Assembly: GCF_949628215.1 (NCBI RefSeq)
Contig: NC_134279.1
Coordinates: forward strand, 82,577,330-82,641,329
Length of the DNA: 64,000 nt
Direction: 5' to 3'
Source: Phalacrocorax aristotelis
Lineage: Eukaryota; Chordata; Aves; Suliformes; Phalacrocoracidae
Numbering within the stretch: position 1 is the first letter of the stretch; the number at the start of each line of letters is the position of its first letter. The notes below the pieces were generated by a model, which did no database searches, had not been told where the DNA came from, and saw only the letters and a list, made by a program, of their open reading frames with translations. Below, piece after piece: positions 41,632 to 54,784 of this stretch. The translations under genes and the position numbers were made by a program.

Positions 41632-44600
41632 TCAAAGCTCAACATCCACGGTGTCCTCCTCGTGGTCCTTGATGTCTGTCGAGTCCGCGGTGGCAGGCCG
41701 TATCACCCCAAACTGTGACAGCTTTGCCGCCTTCTGCTCCATGCTCTGCTTCCTCCATTTGATCCTCCGGTTCTGGAACCAGACTTTCACCTAGCAGGAC
41801 AATGGCACAACAGCTTAATCCAAGGTCTCTAGGAGCCCCTTTCCAATGGGGGCCGTTGCCTCATGCTTCCGAGGCAGATGTCCCCCTAAAAAGCAGAGTT
41901 CCTTAACGAGGGGAACATGCCCCTTCTCTGCTTGGAGCATAGTGCATGCAAGCAGGAGGAGGTGACGCTATGGAGGGCAGAGTGGTGCTGGGAGAAGGGA
42001 CATGGGGAGAGGGGGATGCAGCTGCACAGAGGAGGCTATGGCTGGGGGAGAGAAGGAGGTGCATCCCTGAGCTCCCATGAGCCACTGAACCCATCCTTGG
42101 GGCCACGGCTGCTAGAAAGCACGAGACACCCACCTAACCCTGCCCCTGCTCCTATGCTTGTTCACACCCTCCCAGAACCACCCTTGCTTTGTTTTCCCTT
42201 TCCCCAGCTGAATTTGGATCCCACCACAGAAGATCGTGTGGCTCCTCCTTTCCACATTAAGTACCTAGTTTGCAGTGGGAGGGGCAGAAACGCACTCGGG
42301 AGAGCAGAAAAAAATGGCAGGGAAATCACCACAGACCAAGCCCAGACCCAGGATCTATGCCGCCATCCCCAGCTCCCCCATTTCTTACCTGAGTCTCTGT
42401 GAGATGCAGAGTTGCAGCCAGGTCTACTCGCTCGGTGCCCACCATGTATTGCTGCTTGAGGAACTCTTGCTCCAGCCGCTCCAGCTGCTCTGGTTTGAAG
42501 ACAGTGCGGACCCTCTTCATCTTGCAGGGCCCCCCGGATCTCCAAGGCCCACTGGGGCCCAGTGAGTTGGTCCCTACACAATGAGACAACTCCAGACCTG
42601 CAAGAAGGAAGCAGCAACTGAAGGGGTCTGCATGTTTGAGGCCATTCCTCCTCCACCCCTGTTGAAGTGCCAAGCCCGGCTTGCTTCAGCTGTAGCTGAA
42701 ATCCACATGCAGCTGCCCTGTGCACTGAAGGGGACTGCGAGAGAGTAGCACCACAAAAGAAAAGCAGGGATGTCCTTACCCTGTCCCTACCTAGAGCTAT
42801 CTCATCTAGGCTCCCTTTGTCACAAAAGGTTGGACCAGATGATCTTTTGAGGTCCCTTCCAAGCTATTCCGTCATTCTACCCACAGGTATGACCTAGGAC
42901 CATCCTGGATGTGCAGCCAGACCCCAAAGTCAGTGCTCAATGAGGTGAGCAGGGTGTGACCTCCATCTGTACAGGATCTTTGGAACAGAATAATAAAGTC
43001 TGTTGAGAGCTGCTGAACACAAAAATCCTACCTCCATCTCAAGAAGCCCCCTAATGAAAAATATCTAAAGGTTGGGGGAGTTTACCCCGGCTGGCCCTAC
43101 CCTTCCCTTGGCACCCACAGTTAGCCAGTGGCCAGGAGAAGATACTGGAGCTGACGGACTGGCCTGGTGAACACAGGAGTCACCAGCCCTTGTGCAGATC
43201 CTCACCCCAGACCTTAGTCCCTTTGGTCTCAGGAGGTTGAAGGATCCATCAAGTTTTTCCTGTGCAGAGGGATTAGCAGGAGCAACAAGTGGATCCGTTC
43301 TCAGTCTCCTATCTAGTTGTGGCCTGATGATAACCATAATTACCTAATTAGCATACAATACACCACCAGGACTGTCACAGGACCAGCCGGCACCAGCCTA
43401 AGAGCATGCTGGTGCCTAAGAGCGTGCCGCCTCTGCCAGCACAGACTGTGAGTCACACACATCTCCACGTACAACAAGGAATGGGTGACTGCTACCCATC
43501 CCCTGGGAGCCGCAAGGCTCATCCCAGCAGCTCTGTCGTCCTCCTGAAGGACCTTCACAGGAGCCCGATTTCACTGCAGGGTGGAGAGACAAGAGAGGGT
43601 TGCAGCCATCAAGGAAAAAAAACCCTCTGCATCCAAGCTGCTGGTTCTGGAGTTAACGAAATGCACAAGAACGTTAGCATAGACTTTGCACACGTGACCG
43701 TGAAGCACCGGATGGACAGTCAAGCCCTGCTCGATGCCAAAAGCTGCTGGACTGGAGACTCTGCTCCTGTTCTGAGCCCCAGAAAGACTCCAGGCAGCGG
43801 GACCTGGCTGTGCAGGCGAGAACACCTCTGGGTATCAAAGTACCATTGTGAAGGTATTAGGAACCAGATAAGGCCAGCACCGTCTGACGGTACCACAGCT
43901 TCCGCCCGGCCAACACCCGGGCACGCGCTTAACTTTAAGAAGAAACCCACTAGTACAGCCAGTGGGACATGGGTGGAAAGTATCATATGCAGGATGCATC
44001 TGCAGGGTCAGGCCATTAACGCTTCCCACCGTTGCTGTTGTGGAACCTCAGCCCTGGGTCAACGCTACGCGTCCGAGATCAGCTCGGCTCTGAGCAGCGG
44101 TTGGGTTCAGCAGCCCGCAGCCATCCCCCTTGTCACCAGGGGACAGCAACAGCAGCCACCAGGGACAGGGGACTGGTGCGATAGATCCTGGCAAGCCAAG
44201 TTTCTTCAACTTGAATCAAAATACTGTACACGGCGACGCCGATTCACACCCTCTACTTATCTCTCCTTTAATGTTGTCATATTCTCCAGGCACAAGTGGG
44301 CACCTTGACCTACTTCATTTCATTAATTGGGTGTAAGTTCTGCGCGTGTTTAAGGATTTGTGGGTTGTAGACCTGACAGCTTAACAACCGTAATTGCACT
44401 TAAAACTCTTTTCATCATTAAAATAATTCCACCGGTCACATTTTTTTCTATTTTAACACTGGGATAATAGCAAGTGTAATTTCAAACGTGAAATGCTTTG
44501 TGGAAATAGCTTTGCAAATTGTTTAACTATATTTTCATACCTGTGTATCTGATATAGTACATACATTAACACAAAGCTATGCAGATGCTGTCTCGAAAAA

Positions 44601-45919
44601 GAAATGGTAGATTAAATAGTCACACTAAGTCTTTAAAAAGAAGATCAGAAGTAGCAAATACTTTTGGTATCTGAATATTGTAGCCGTGAGGATCGAATCA
44701 GGAGGTCCTGATACAAGTGAAATATGTGCTTGGCTGCAGGCTTTGCCTGGGCAATGACGAGATCAGGCTCTGAATGCTAAAAAGACACTTAATTTCAAGA
44801 AAAAATATTCTGAATAGAGGTACTTCATTACAACAAATGAGTCGTTTTGCCTCTAAAAAGCGACAGTACCCCTCAGTGGAAATACAGAGAGGCTGATGGA
44901 TGGGCCAGTCTCATCCATCGCTGCTGGATCAACCACAAAACCCTCTTTTCCTTAGGTGCTTTGGCACTAAACAGACGGACAGTTTTGGGGGTCGGGTGCT
45001 GCGAAACCACTCAGAGGTTTCACTTCTGCGAGTGAAAAATTGCAGGGAGAGGAAAATTAGAGCTGGACGAGGGCGGCTTTGGGGGAACAGGGGAGCCCCC
45101 ACAACGGGTACGATGGAAACACGGGCACTGCTGTGCCTTTCTGGTGCATGAAAAGAGAAATAAATGCCAGTGTGTGCAAAGCAGCCCTTAAAACACAGGT
45201 GGGGGCACACGAGGATACGGGGGGGACCGTCCCTGACCCGAAACCTGCTACTGAAGGGTGTAAATCGTGTTAGTAGGGTATCGCTTCACCCGGTCATTAA
45301 TTGGGGGTTAAATGGCTAATATTAGTTATGAGGAAACTCTTCCCTTCCTCCCTTCATTTCCCACAGCCCCAACCCAACTCTTCACCTCGGGGTCGGCCGA
45401 GAGGCTGCAGGAAATCAAACTACAGCCGCAGGGGGGTGGAAATTTTAAAAGAAAATAAAAGAAGCCAATTCTGGGTGACTCAAACCCCCTTATTTCCACT
45501 GGGGGTGACGCCAGCCAAGCGCCCGGCCGGAAGGTCCCCGCACCCCCCGCCTGCACTCCAGCCCCTGCCCCAAGAGCCCCCCCCTTCCCTGTCCCCACCC
45601 ACGCACCCACCCCGCGCACCCACCCGTGACAGCCGGGGACACCCCGCTCACCTGCACCGCCCCGCCCGGCCGCGGTGCAGCCCCAGCCCCAACCCCAGCC
45701 CCAGCCCAGCCGGCCCGGGCCCGGTCTGATCCCGGTCCCTGATGCCGGTCCCGCCGCGGGCCATCGCGGGGGCGGCGGGGCGGCGGCGGAGGAGGAGGAG
45801 GAGGAGGAGGAGGCGGCGTGGTCACGGCGTGGGGGCTCCCGGGCGAGGAGGGCTTCGATGTGGAAGGGGGGTCTTGGGGGGCGCTGGTCGGGCCGGGGGC
45901 GCGGCGGGCTGCGCAGCAT
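41632..45919 (-). CDS. NOTO: NOT-class homeobox protein (NOTO family), paralogue A
   Basis: A transcription factor of the notochord homeobox family. Exons: 45652-45919, 42389-42597, 41632-41790; phases close, 636 nt, 211 residues. A Groucho-type eh1 motif FHIEALL lies at 19-25. A Ser8 run and a Gly-Trp repeat follow (both from simple repeats). The homeodomain is at 116-175, from MKRVRTVF to [12 protein letters not shown], with Gln50 and Asn51, and carries the Not-type QQYMVGTER. The exon 2/3 splice falls after residue 44 of the homeodomain (Q|VKV). The acidic tail ends [11 protein letters not shown]. It lies next to SMYD5, where mammalian NOTO lies. The family acts in the node and notochord; chicken has two published Not genes, and I cannot say which this is. 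Exon 1 is very GC-rich. Confidence 0.9.
42821..42882 (+). mobile_element. Short CR1 tail remnant
   Basis: aaaaggttggaccagatgat continues to aggtcccttccaagctattc, a 60-bp CR1 3' end on the plus strand inside intron 1 of paralogue A. Old and diverged. Confidence 0.7.
44335..44670. promoter_or_regulatory. AT-rich non-coding island in intron 1 of paralogue A
   Basis: About 330 bp, strikingly AT-rich against GC-rich flanks, with homeodomain-type cores (gtaattgc, cattaaaataattcc, cattaacac) and no repeat signature. Looks like a conserved non-coding element; conservation was not tested. Confidence 0.35.
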
Positions 45920-45954
45920 GGCGGGACCGGTGCGGCGACCGCCGGCCCCGCCGG

Positions 45955-45960
45955 TTTATA
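45955..45960 (-). promoter_or_regulatory. TATA box of paralogue A
   Basis: tataaa on the minus strand (tttata on plus), 35 nt before the start codon. With usual spacing, transcription would start about 10 nt ahead of the ATG. Confidence 0.7.
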
Positions 45961-46059
45961 TGGAGGGAGCGGGTGGGGTGGGATGAGCCGCGCTCCTATG
46001 CAAAGCGGCGGCGGGGGGGCGGCGGGGTCTGCCCCCACCCCCGCGGGCCTCCAGCGGCA

Positions 46060-46850
46060 CCCCCGCCGACACCCCTTCTTCCCCACGGCCATTCCTTCTT
46101 CCCCATCGACACCCCCACGGGCTCCCCTCCTTCCCTGCTGGCTCCTCCACAGGCACCCACCCGCACACCCCCGTTGTCACCCCACAGGCACCCACTCTCC
46201 TTCCCCACGGGCCCCCATGCCAGCACCTGCCCCTTCCCTGTAGACACACTGACACCTGGTGCTTCCCCACAGACACCCACAGTGACACCAGTTCCCTCCC
46301 CACAGACACTCACAGTGACAGACACCCACACAACACCCACTCCTTCCCACAGACACCCACAGTGACACAGACACCCACACAACACCCACTCCTTCCCCAC
46401 AGACACCTGCACAACACCCGATCCTTCCCACGGACACCCACAGTGACACCAGTTCCCTCTCCACAGGCACCAACAGTGACACAGACTCCCATACAACACC
46501 TGCTCGTTCCCCACGGACACTTGCTCCCACTCCATGGACACCCACAACAACACCCACTCCGATCAGACGCTCACATGGACACTTGCTCCTTCTGCCACAG
46601 ACACCTCCTTCCTCCCTCGTGGCCAACTACACCTTACCCCCACAACCTTGCTGGCACCCCCACCTTCCCCCACGGACACCCCCACGGACACCTACAGCTC
46701 CCCACCCTGACCCCACTGACACCCACACGCCCCCATCACCCACACCTTTCCCCCCAGGCCTCACAGGCACACCCACCGTCCCTGGGCCACACTCCTCAAG
46801 CCCAGCCCACCCCTGCCCGCTGCCCACAGACACGGTCGTACCCTGGGACC
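46060..46850 (+). repeat. Minisatellite upstream of paralogue A
   Basis: Degenerate 20-28 bp units on the theme ccccacagacacccacagtg, about 100 bp upstream of the TATA box. Overlapping frames on both strands are repeat artefacts. Confidence 0.88.
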
Positions 46851-49098
46851 GGCTGTGCGAGCCCGTCCTGCCACTGTGCCGAGGGTAACATGTCTGCCTG
46901 TACCTGCCCGGGTGTGCCGGAGGGTGTACATGTGTATCTGGGGTATGGGAAAAACACATCAGGAGCTCTTAGCACAGGCTAAGAGGCGACTGTACTATGG
47001 GAGTACTGCGGAGGTGTAACTGGTGGTCTGGTTTGGGTGACGTGCCAGCGCGATGCCACCGGAGTCAAGCGCAGACGCGTGTTCCGATGGACGGCTGCAG
47101 GTGGCACAGACACCTCGCCCAGGTGCGAGCAAACACCGGGGATTCGCAGCCCTGCGCGCACACAAACCTTCCCGCTCGCACCTCCAAGCTCACAGGGAAA
47201 ACTCGCTCTGGTGTACGCAGACACAGAGAAATTCCCAGGCCGGAGCCTCCAGGTTAATAAGCAAGAGAAAAAAATCCCCCGTGGCTTTAATAACCCAGCA
47301 TTAAACATCTCTGAGTGCACGGGCTAGCTGTCCGTATCCACTAAATCCAGCCTTAAATCAGGGATTTGTGCCATTTACAGTTTTTTTCCCTGGCCAAGCT
47401 GTAGAAATAGACTTCGTTATAAACGGGCATCTCTATATTTTCAAGCATTTCAAAGCAAATGGAAATTATGGGAATGCTGGGGCAGGATTATCCCCCTCCG
47501 AGGAAGCACCCTGGTGATGGCTACTGGAACCTCAGGGAAGAGGATGCCCGCAGGAGACAAAAGAGTCCCTCAAGTTTGCCTTTAAAACACTTCTTTTTTC
47601 TCCCATTTAGCATCCTGTCTTCCCCAGCAGCTTCAAAATAAGTGAATAAATACAGCTGCCGCTTTATTGCTCCTTATCCAAACAGCCAGCCCCAACCCTG
47701 CCGCCGTGTAACCATGTGCTTAATTGAAATCACACGTTCAAAGCTGGGCAAGCACCAAAGCCTCCCCCCCAAAAAAAAAAGCCCTGCTACTGAGAAAAAA
47801 AGAATCCAGAGATTCACAGCTTCGGGCTTTGCTTGCAGAGAGGTTGCGTGGATTGAAATACGGGTGTCGTTACGCAAGGTTTTGATTTGGTTTATTAAAA
47901 GTCTGTTAAATCTCGTCATTATTTTTCTGCTTTATAATAAGTCACAACTGCCACTGTGATTCGGGCACGGTTTCCTGTGGAAAGAGGTGTCGGAGACGCT
48001 CCTCCCGTTATTCACAGAGCTGTTTATGTTGCGGTTGTTGGGATGGCCAAGCTGTCATAGAGCAGGGGGTTACGGTGCAATGCTGCCGGCAGGAAGGACG
48101 GACAGACGGATGGATGGACAGCGAGCCGGCCGGATGAGCGCCAGGACAAAAAGCACGGGCTGACTTTTCCCTTCGCCTTCTCCTGCTTGGCCGAACCCGC
48201 TGCCTAATGACGCGTCCTGTTTCCCATTAGTACTGTGTGCTCAGCTAATGCATTTCGGTTCGAAAGCTGGAAATTTTCACTCGCTGGTAATGACTTGGGA
48301 AATATAGCACCCAGCAGCCAGGCGGAGCAGGGGGCTCGGGGCCGGGACCCCCCGCCTCCCCCTGCCCACGCCGCCTCCGTCCCACCCCGTCCGCTCCCAC
48401 CAGGGAGGGTTTTGCAGGAGCTGGGGAAGAGGGATGAAAGGATGGACCGTGATCCTCATTTTTTTTATGGTGGTAGGGTTTTTGCTGTGGGTTTCTTAGA
48501 AAAAAAATGTATTTTATTCCTGTTTTTCAAGAGCGTAGGAAATAAAAGGGGAGGGGGAGCTGCTTAGGGGGGGTAAAAAAAAAAAATCCCACCAACAAAA
48601 AAAGCCCCCAGCCCTTTGTAAACATCCCCCCTGAGCAAAGGGAAGGAGGTGAAAAGCATTTCCTGATAACTCCATTAAAGAATGAGGCTGCATTAACATT
48701 CCAAGTACCTCGACAAGAGATGAAAGTGGGGAACTTGAGTTCAGCCTCTCCTTGCTCCAGATGTTATTATGGGCTCCCTGAAAGGTTTTTTTATTTCTTT
48801 TTTTTGCAGAGAGACAAAGATGTTGCCTACTTCAAACGGGGCTAATTGATGCTAATGACTATCAGATAGAGTGGGGGCCCTTATTCCCCCCTGCAAAGGG
48901 GAAAGAGAGAGTGCATTTTACAATCCCCTCATAGAAAACGCCCCACTCTTCAAACCAGGTTGCTGCTTTGGGGATTTTTGTTTCTCTCTAGCTGCCTCTT
49001 TCTCTCCTCCTCCGCTTCCCGCCCCCCCCTCCTTCATCTTTTCGGTCCCCCTTCTTCTGGGCACCCCGCAGCTCTCGCTTGTTTGCCCATGAGAAATT

Positions 49099-49274
49099 TC
49101 ACACCTCGCCTCGGTCGGTGGGGAGAGCCTGGCTCCATTTCCATCCCCTCTCCAAGCCGCAAAACCACCCCAGCGAGCGGAAAAAAAAAAAAGTGGCGGA
49201 AATTTCCCCAAACCCACAGCAAGCACACGTGAAAACGTGACGGGGATTTTGTGCATCTGTAATCCGGGGTGTGA
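49099..49274. promoter_or_regulatory. Pair of T-box half sites
   Basis: tcacacct at 49099-49106 and its inverse ggtgtga at 49268-49274, 161 bp apart. They lie 3.2 kb upstream of paralogue A in a non-repeat stretch. TCACACCT is the Brachyury-type half site; use is inferred. Confidence 0.25.
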
Positions 49275-52200
49275 GTCCTGCAAGTGCGAAAACATCATCT
49301 CGACTGAGAGCATCCTTTCAGTCGCATCCTATTAGGGAGAAGATGGATCCCAGGGCTCCTGTTGCTGATTAGACAGGCGTGTGCTTGTGCTCATTAGGTT
49401 AACTAGACCAGTGCCGCCAACCTAAGGAGTCTGAGATCATGAGCTCATGCCTTTTACCCTTAAAAAAATAAAAATTGTCTTAAAAATGGGATTCTGAACA
49501 CTAACTTTTAGCCTTGTGTCAGATTTTTGCAGCCATTTCTCCTGTGATAACTCATAGTAATAAAAAATAATAATCCATAATCCAATAATTAAAAAGCAAC
49601 GAGGAACGTCCCCAAATCACGTGGCTCCTGGAGCTGGTGATTTGCCCCTTTCCAGGCCAGATCCCACTGAATCCTGTAAGAGGGGAATGGGGATTCATGT
49701 ACGCTGCGCAAAGAGGAGCGCGGGGTTTCTCCCCGGAGGATAACGGATGCACGTTGGTCCTTTCATCATAAAGTCTAGAAAAGAGAAACGGCTCGGGCTG
49801 ACAACAACGACTGCGCACGCCCTCTGCCCCGGGAGCTCCCGGCAGTGCCGGGTGCCCAGCGAGGAGCTGGGGAGCAGCTGGAGAGCTGCGGAACAAGGTG
49901 CTGGGTTGCTCATGGCGAACCCCGTCTCTCCCGTTTGCAGCAGGATCCGGCCACGGTTCACTTTGCTTTCTGGATCCCCGGCACCACGCAGGGTCCCATT
50001 AACAGACCCAAACTGGCGCAAGGACAAGGAGCGATGGCACGACGCTGTCTGCGCTTTGAGGGCGTTATACAGCAATGGGAGCCCTGGTTGCAGGTGGAAA
50101 GAGCACGGCCAGCCCGCTACGGCTCCCTGCAAGACCCCCCAGCACAAGGATGGCCACCGGCTCAGGGGAAATGCTTCTTCTGAGACCATGGTGGCTTTTC
50201 AGCTGAGTGATCCCCAGTTTGATCCACTGCCCAAGTGCTGGATGGGCTGCAAAAGCCCGGTGCAAGTAGCAGTGTGGGATGGACACGAGGATTTGGGAAC
50301 GGAAGACTTTCCTCCAAGGAGGATTTGGCGAACACCCCGCTCCCCTGTCCTCTCCATCCCTATCGCCTTACTCTGGCTCCGGCCTGGCAAACCTCTCGGG
50401 AAGCCGATATGACATGTTCATGCGATGGCAAACTAACCCTGCAAAATGCTTACTTTCAGCTTCAGGGGTGCGGGCAGAGGGGAGCTGGCCCGGGGGGAAG
50501 GCAGAGGGCAGCATCCTTCTCTCCCCCAGCCCCAGACAGCCAATACACACCCCAACCGCCCTTCAGACACCGGCCCCGGCTGCATTGTCAGGTTAATTTG
50601 GGATAATGGCCTGCAAAGCACCTCAGCCCCATCCAGGTCTCATTAGCACTTGATAATATCAAGCATCCTGAGGAATTACTGCTCTTCCCCCTCCTCCCCA
50701 GGGCACGGAGCCCTGCACCCAGCCTGGCCAGGGTGTCCCTGGCCGTGGGGACAGGACCTGCTCTTCTTATTACGCCATTGCCGAGCTTCTGGGGGTAAAG
50801 CACCTCTCCCCCCACAGCCTCGGGGCTTTCCTGTGATTAATCACCCAGGCTGATATTTCCAGGCAGGATTTGAATTAAGCCCACCCAGCAACGTGGCTCA
50901 GCAAGGCTGGATCCCACCCCGGCCTTTTCCATGTTGTCCCTGATCCAAGTGGGGCTGTTCCTTGGTGTCACAGCCCTCAGAGTCACATCTGGCCTCATAT
51001 CTCAGCCAGATGTGAAATGAGGGAGCGGGACCTGCTGCATCCCACCACCCTCAGCCTCGCAGGGTGCTGGGGGCCCATCCGCCTGCCTGAGGTCCCTCCA
51101 AATCCGGTGTGGGTTGAAGTCCACGAGTTGAGTCCTTGATGGGGCTACACCCAGCTGACAGCAAAGCCGGGGTGACCCCGAAAAAATAAGCCAATACCCA
51201 AAAAATAAGGCCTCGGAGGATGCTCCAAATGCCTCCCATCAAGCACAGACCTGAACACCACGGTGTTCACAGGGGTCACAGTTGCGGGTATTAAAAGCAT
51301 CCCAAACCCACATATTTAAAATTAATTGGGAATTATAAACAAACTAAGCATTGAGGCAGCCCCGGTGCAGGCCTGAGCGCCCCATCAGCCCGCTGCTCCC
51401 TTCAATTATCTTTTTTCTCCTACATTGTCCTCTCCTAATGAGGAGGCTAATGACCAAAGGATGGTTCATAAGTGGTTCCCAGACTCTCCTTGCCCAGGGC
51501 AAACACCGTCCACAATAGGATCACAAATTGTAGGGAGAAGCCCTGGCTGATCACATCAGAAACGGTGCAGGGATTTATCTCTCTGCCTTAACAATAACAG
51601 TATGTTCTTAATCGCCACTCCAAAGGGACAGCTAGCAGGGGATCTGCCCGGCCTCATCATTAAAAGCTGGCAGCATCTTTGCTAGCGCTGCCCCTTTGTT
51701 CATCTTTCATTATTCCAATGCTCCGGCCCCGTTAATTCCTCTCCATCTTATTAAATCAATAGAGATGGAGTGGGGGAAGGATGAGGCAGAGCGGGGGCCG
51801 GATCCGGCTCGGCTCTCGGCAGGGGTGCTGAGTGGGAGCGGGATTAGACCCGGCCTAGATAAGTCGAGCTGATACCACGTGTGTCCAAGGCTGGGGAAAC
51901 TGAGGCTCAAGAGCATCACAGCCTAAGTCCCAGGAGGAGGTTTTAGCAGAGCTGGGGAGCACTTTATCTGACTGCCAGTCCCACACCTCCCAGTGAGATC
52001 CCCTTATTCATCCCATACCATCAGGGCTTACTTGATTTAATTATTTAATTAACTTTTAAAAATAAAATCACACTGTTGCCGAGGGTGTCTGGTGTCTTTC
52101 ACCTCCACTGAAAGCCCAGCCCAACAGTGCCAGGGTGGCGGTGCCACAGGGCTGAGGGCTTTTGTGCCACAAGCCATTTGCAAAGGGGAAGATGGTGCTA

Positions 52201-53704
52201 TTTTCATAATTTTTTCTCTTTTTCCTAACAGTTCATCTCATTGAAATGAAGCAAACTGGTTTCTGGGCACGCCCTGCCACCTGTGTGGCTGGGAGCAGAG
52301 CTGGGCAAGGATTTCCTCCCAGTCTTCCCATTTTTGAGACTGGGATGGGAGGTGAGGAAGGAGCAGGGAGCAGGAGAGCTGGTGGGGTGAGCGCCAGTAG
52401 CTATTCCAGAGCTGATGTGCCCCGTGGCAAACCCAGACCAGGGCTGATGGTGTTCCCCTAGCAGACCGCGGACCACCCTGCGCAGCCCTGCGCAGGATTT
52501 AGGCACGGCACTGCTCGCTCTCGCTCCGACAGCACTCAGTGCACAGTCCTGGTCTACAGCCCTGTGTTTCTTGTTGCAGGATAAAATACCTTTTAAACCC
52601 AGGATTTTTAAACCCAGAGACTTTGGCCACTGCAATGCTCACCCCATCTAAGGGGTCTCCTTAGTTGCCCCGGTTTCCTGCTGCATTTCCAGGCAGGTCA
52701 CCCTGTTTCACCCTTATTTTCATGCATCCAGGAGCTACTTCCCAGCTGAGAGTTTAATGCAAAGAATTGGTGCCTTTGCTCTTTGGCTGAGCAAGGCTTT
52801 TTGGGGCAAATTCATCCCAGAAACACGGCAAAAGTTGGGATGTCGTGGCGTTTCTTCCCATTGCTCGTAATGTCTTTTTTAATTTCCACGGAAACCAGGC
52901 AGCGTGGAGCTGTCGGAGCTGCCCGGCAGCCTTGGGAAGCTTATTTGATGTTTCAATCGGGAATTAAAGGGGAGGGAGAAGCAGGGGGAAATGCTCCCTG
53001 ACCATTTAACAAGATTACACGAGGAGACGGAGCCTGGAAACATGCACGGCTGACCCCAGCGCCCCACATCCCGCCTTGGGTCGGGCTTTGCCTTGAACCT
53101 CTGCCACTCGCAGGTTGCCCTCCCCGGCACCCTGGCCCGTCCTCGGCACACAGTAATCCCATTTAGCAAAACCCCCCGAAAAGAGAGCGCGAAGGGGCGA
53201 TCAGCCGAGAAGGGGGCTGCTTGCTCAGGGAAGGCATGCAACAAAAGGTGCCTGGGAGTGTGGCTGGGTCACGGATTTTGGGGGGCTGGAGGTGTCCTGC
53301 TGCTCCAGCATCCAAATGCCCCATCCTGCAAACTTCTGCCATCCTGAGTAAACGTGACTAGTGCAAACAAATCGTGCCCGTTGCCATGTGCTCAGCAGGA
53401 ATAATCCTGGCAGAAAGGACAGCGGGGAGGGCGACACGGAGGAGCAGCTCCACTAGGGTTATCCCTTCTCCTATCTCTTCTCCCATCCCATTTACCCAGC
53501 CACCCATTTGCACCTATTTGCCAGCGTCCTGCACTCATCCCCAATCATCCACCCACCTACCCATCTACCCACATGCAGGCCAGGCTGTTCCTCTGTGCAA
53601 ATAGTCCACCCTAATGCATCCACTCACCCATCTCACAACCTACCTGGCCTCCTACAAGCCGCCTACTTATCTACAGAGCCAAGATTTGCTGGGGAGGGCT
53701 CAGC

Positions 53705-53840
53705 ACTGCATCTTTAGCAGATAATCTTTATCCTCTTAATAAGGCTGCTTAATTCTCACTTCCTTATAATTATCTGCTGCTGAAAGACAACTCATTTTTT
53801 GCAGACAGCTGAAAAACTTGCATCTTTAAAAGAAAAATGT
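53705..53840. promoter_or_regulatory. AT-rich candidate enhancer with GATA and TAAT cores
   Basis: Contains agataatctttatcc, cttaataagg, gcttaattctc and ttataattatctgc in 80 bp, mixing GATA/TTATC-type and homeodomain-type cores with no repeat signature. Confidence 0.35.
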
Positions 53841-54784
53841 GATACGCAGGATTGGGAAGGGACTAGAGGGGTTTTGGGAATGTGTGTAGGGTTTGGGTGA
53901 GGACACACAGCTCTTTTACTGCACAAGCTTTGCTGTGGGATGAGAGGAGCCAAGGCTTTGTTTCAGGTGAGTTGATCCAGCCCAAGACCTTGCCAAGATC
54001 TTGGAGCGTCTCTCTCCCTTATTTTCCATGGTGCCAAATCGCTGTGCCTGGGTTTGATCCGGATCCATGTGTCCCGATCAACCTGCCAGGAGCTGGGCTG
54101 AGCTGCAAGACCTTCTCCTCAGCCTAGGAGGGAGATGTCTCTGATGGGAGAAGAAAAGCCCCTTTCTGGGATGGCAGGGCCAGTGGGGTCTTGGCAGGAC
54201 ATAAAATGACCCAGATGAATCCAGCTCTTCTGAAAACCTTCAAATCCATCCCATTAGCAGGGTCAGACCTGGGAGTTTGGCTCCTCTCATCCCCACTGGA
54301 GCAGTAATCAGCTGCTTCGTCCTGCAGATACGGTCCCTTCCCCACCCTAAGGAATGCGCAAAAAGGTTAATCGATGGGTGGGAGGAAGGCAGGGGATGGC
54401 CTTCGCTCTCCCATGGCAATGGAAAGGGGACACAGGCATCCTGAGCCCTGCACACCCCCAGGGACTGGCCACCCCCTCAGGGATCATCACCCACCGTCAG
54501 AAAAGGCTCCCAGCCAAAGCCCAAGGTGCCAGAGCGGTGGATATGCTCTAATTCATCTCATATAAAAGTCACCTTTTGAAAAATTCAGTCAAGCCCAGCA
54601 GTTTTAATTCCATTTCCCTGGTCGGGTGCTGCCTGCAAAGGGGTCTGAACTGGATGGACCCTGCAGGAGCATCCTCTGGAGTGGGAATGGGTCCCCCCCC
54701 AACCCACCCCAAGGAGGCCAGCACCACCGAAAGGCCCAATCCTGCCCGAGGCGGAGCACTGCCAGCTCCCAGGGGATTAAAGGT

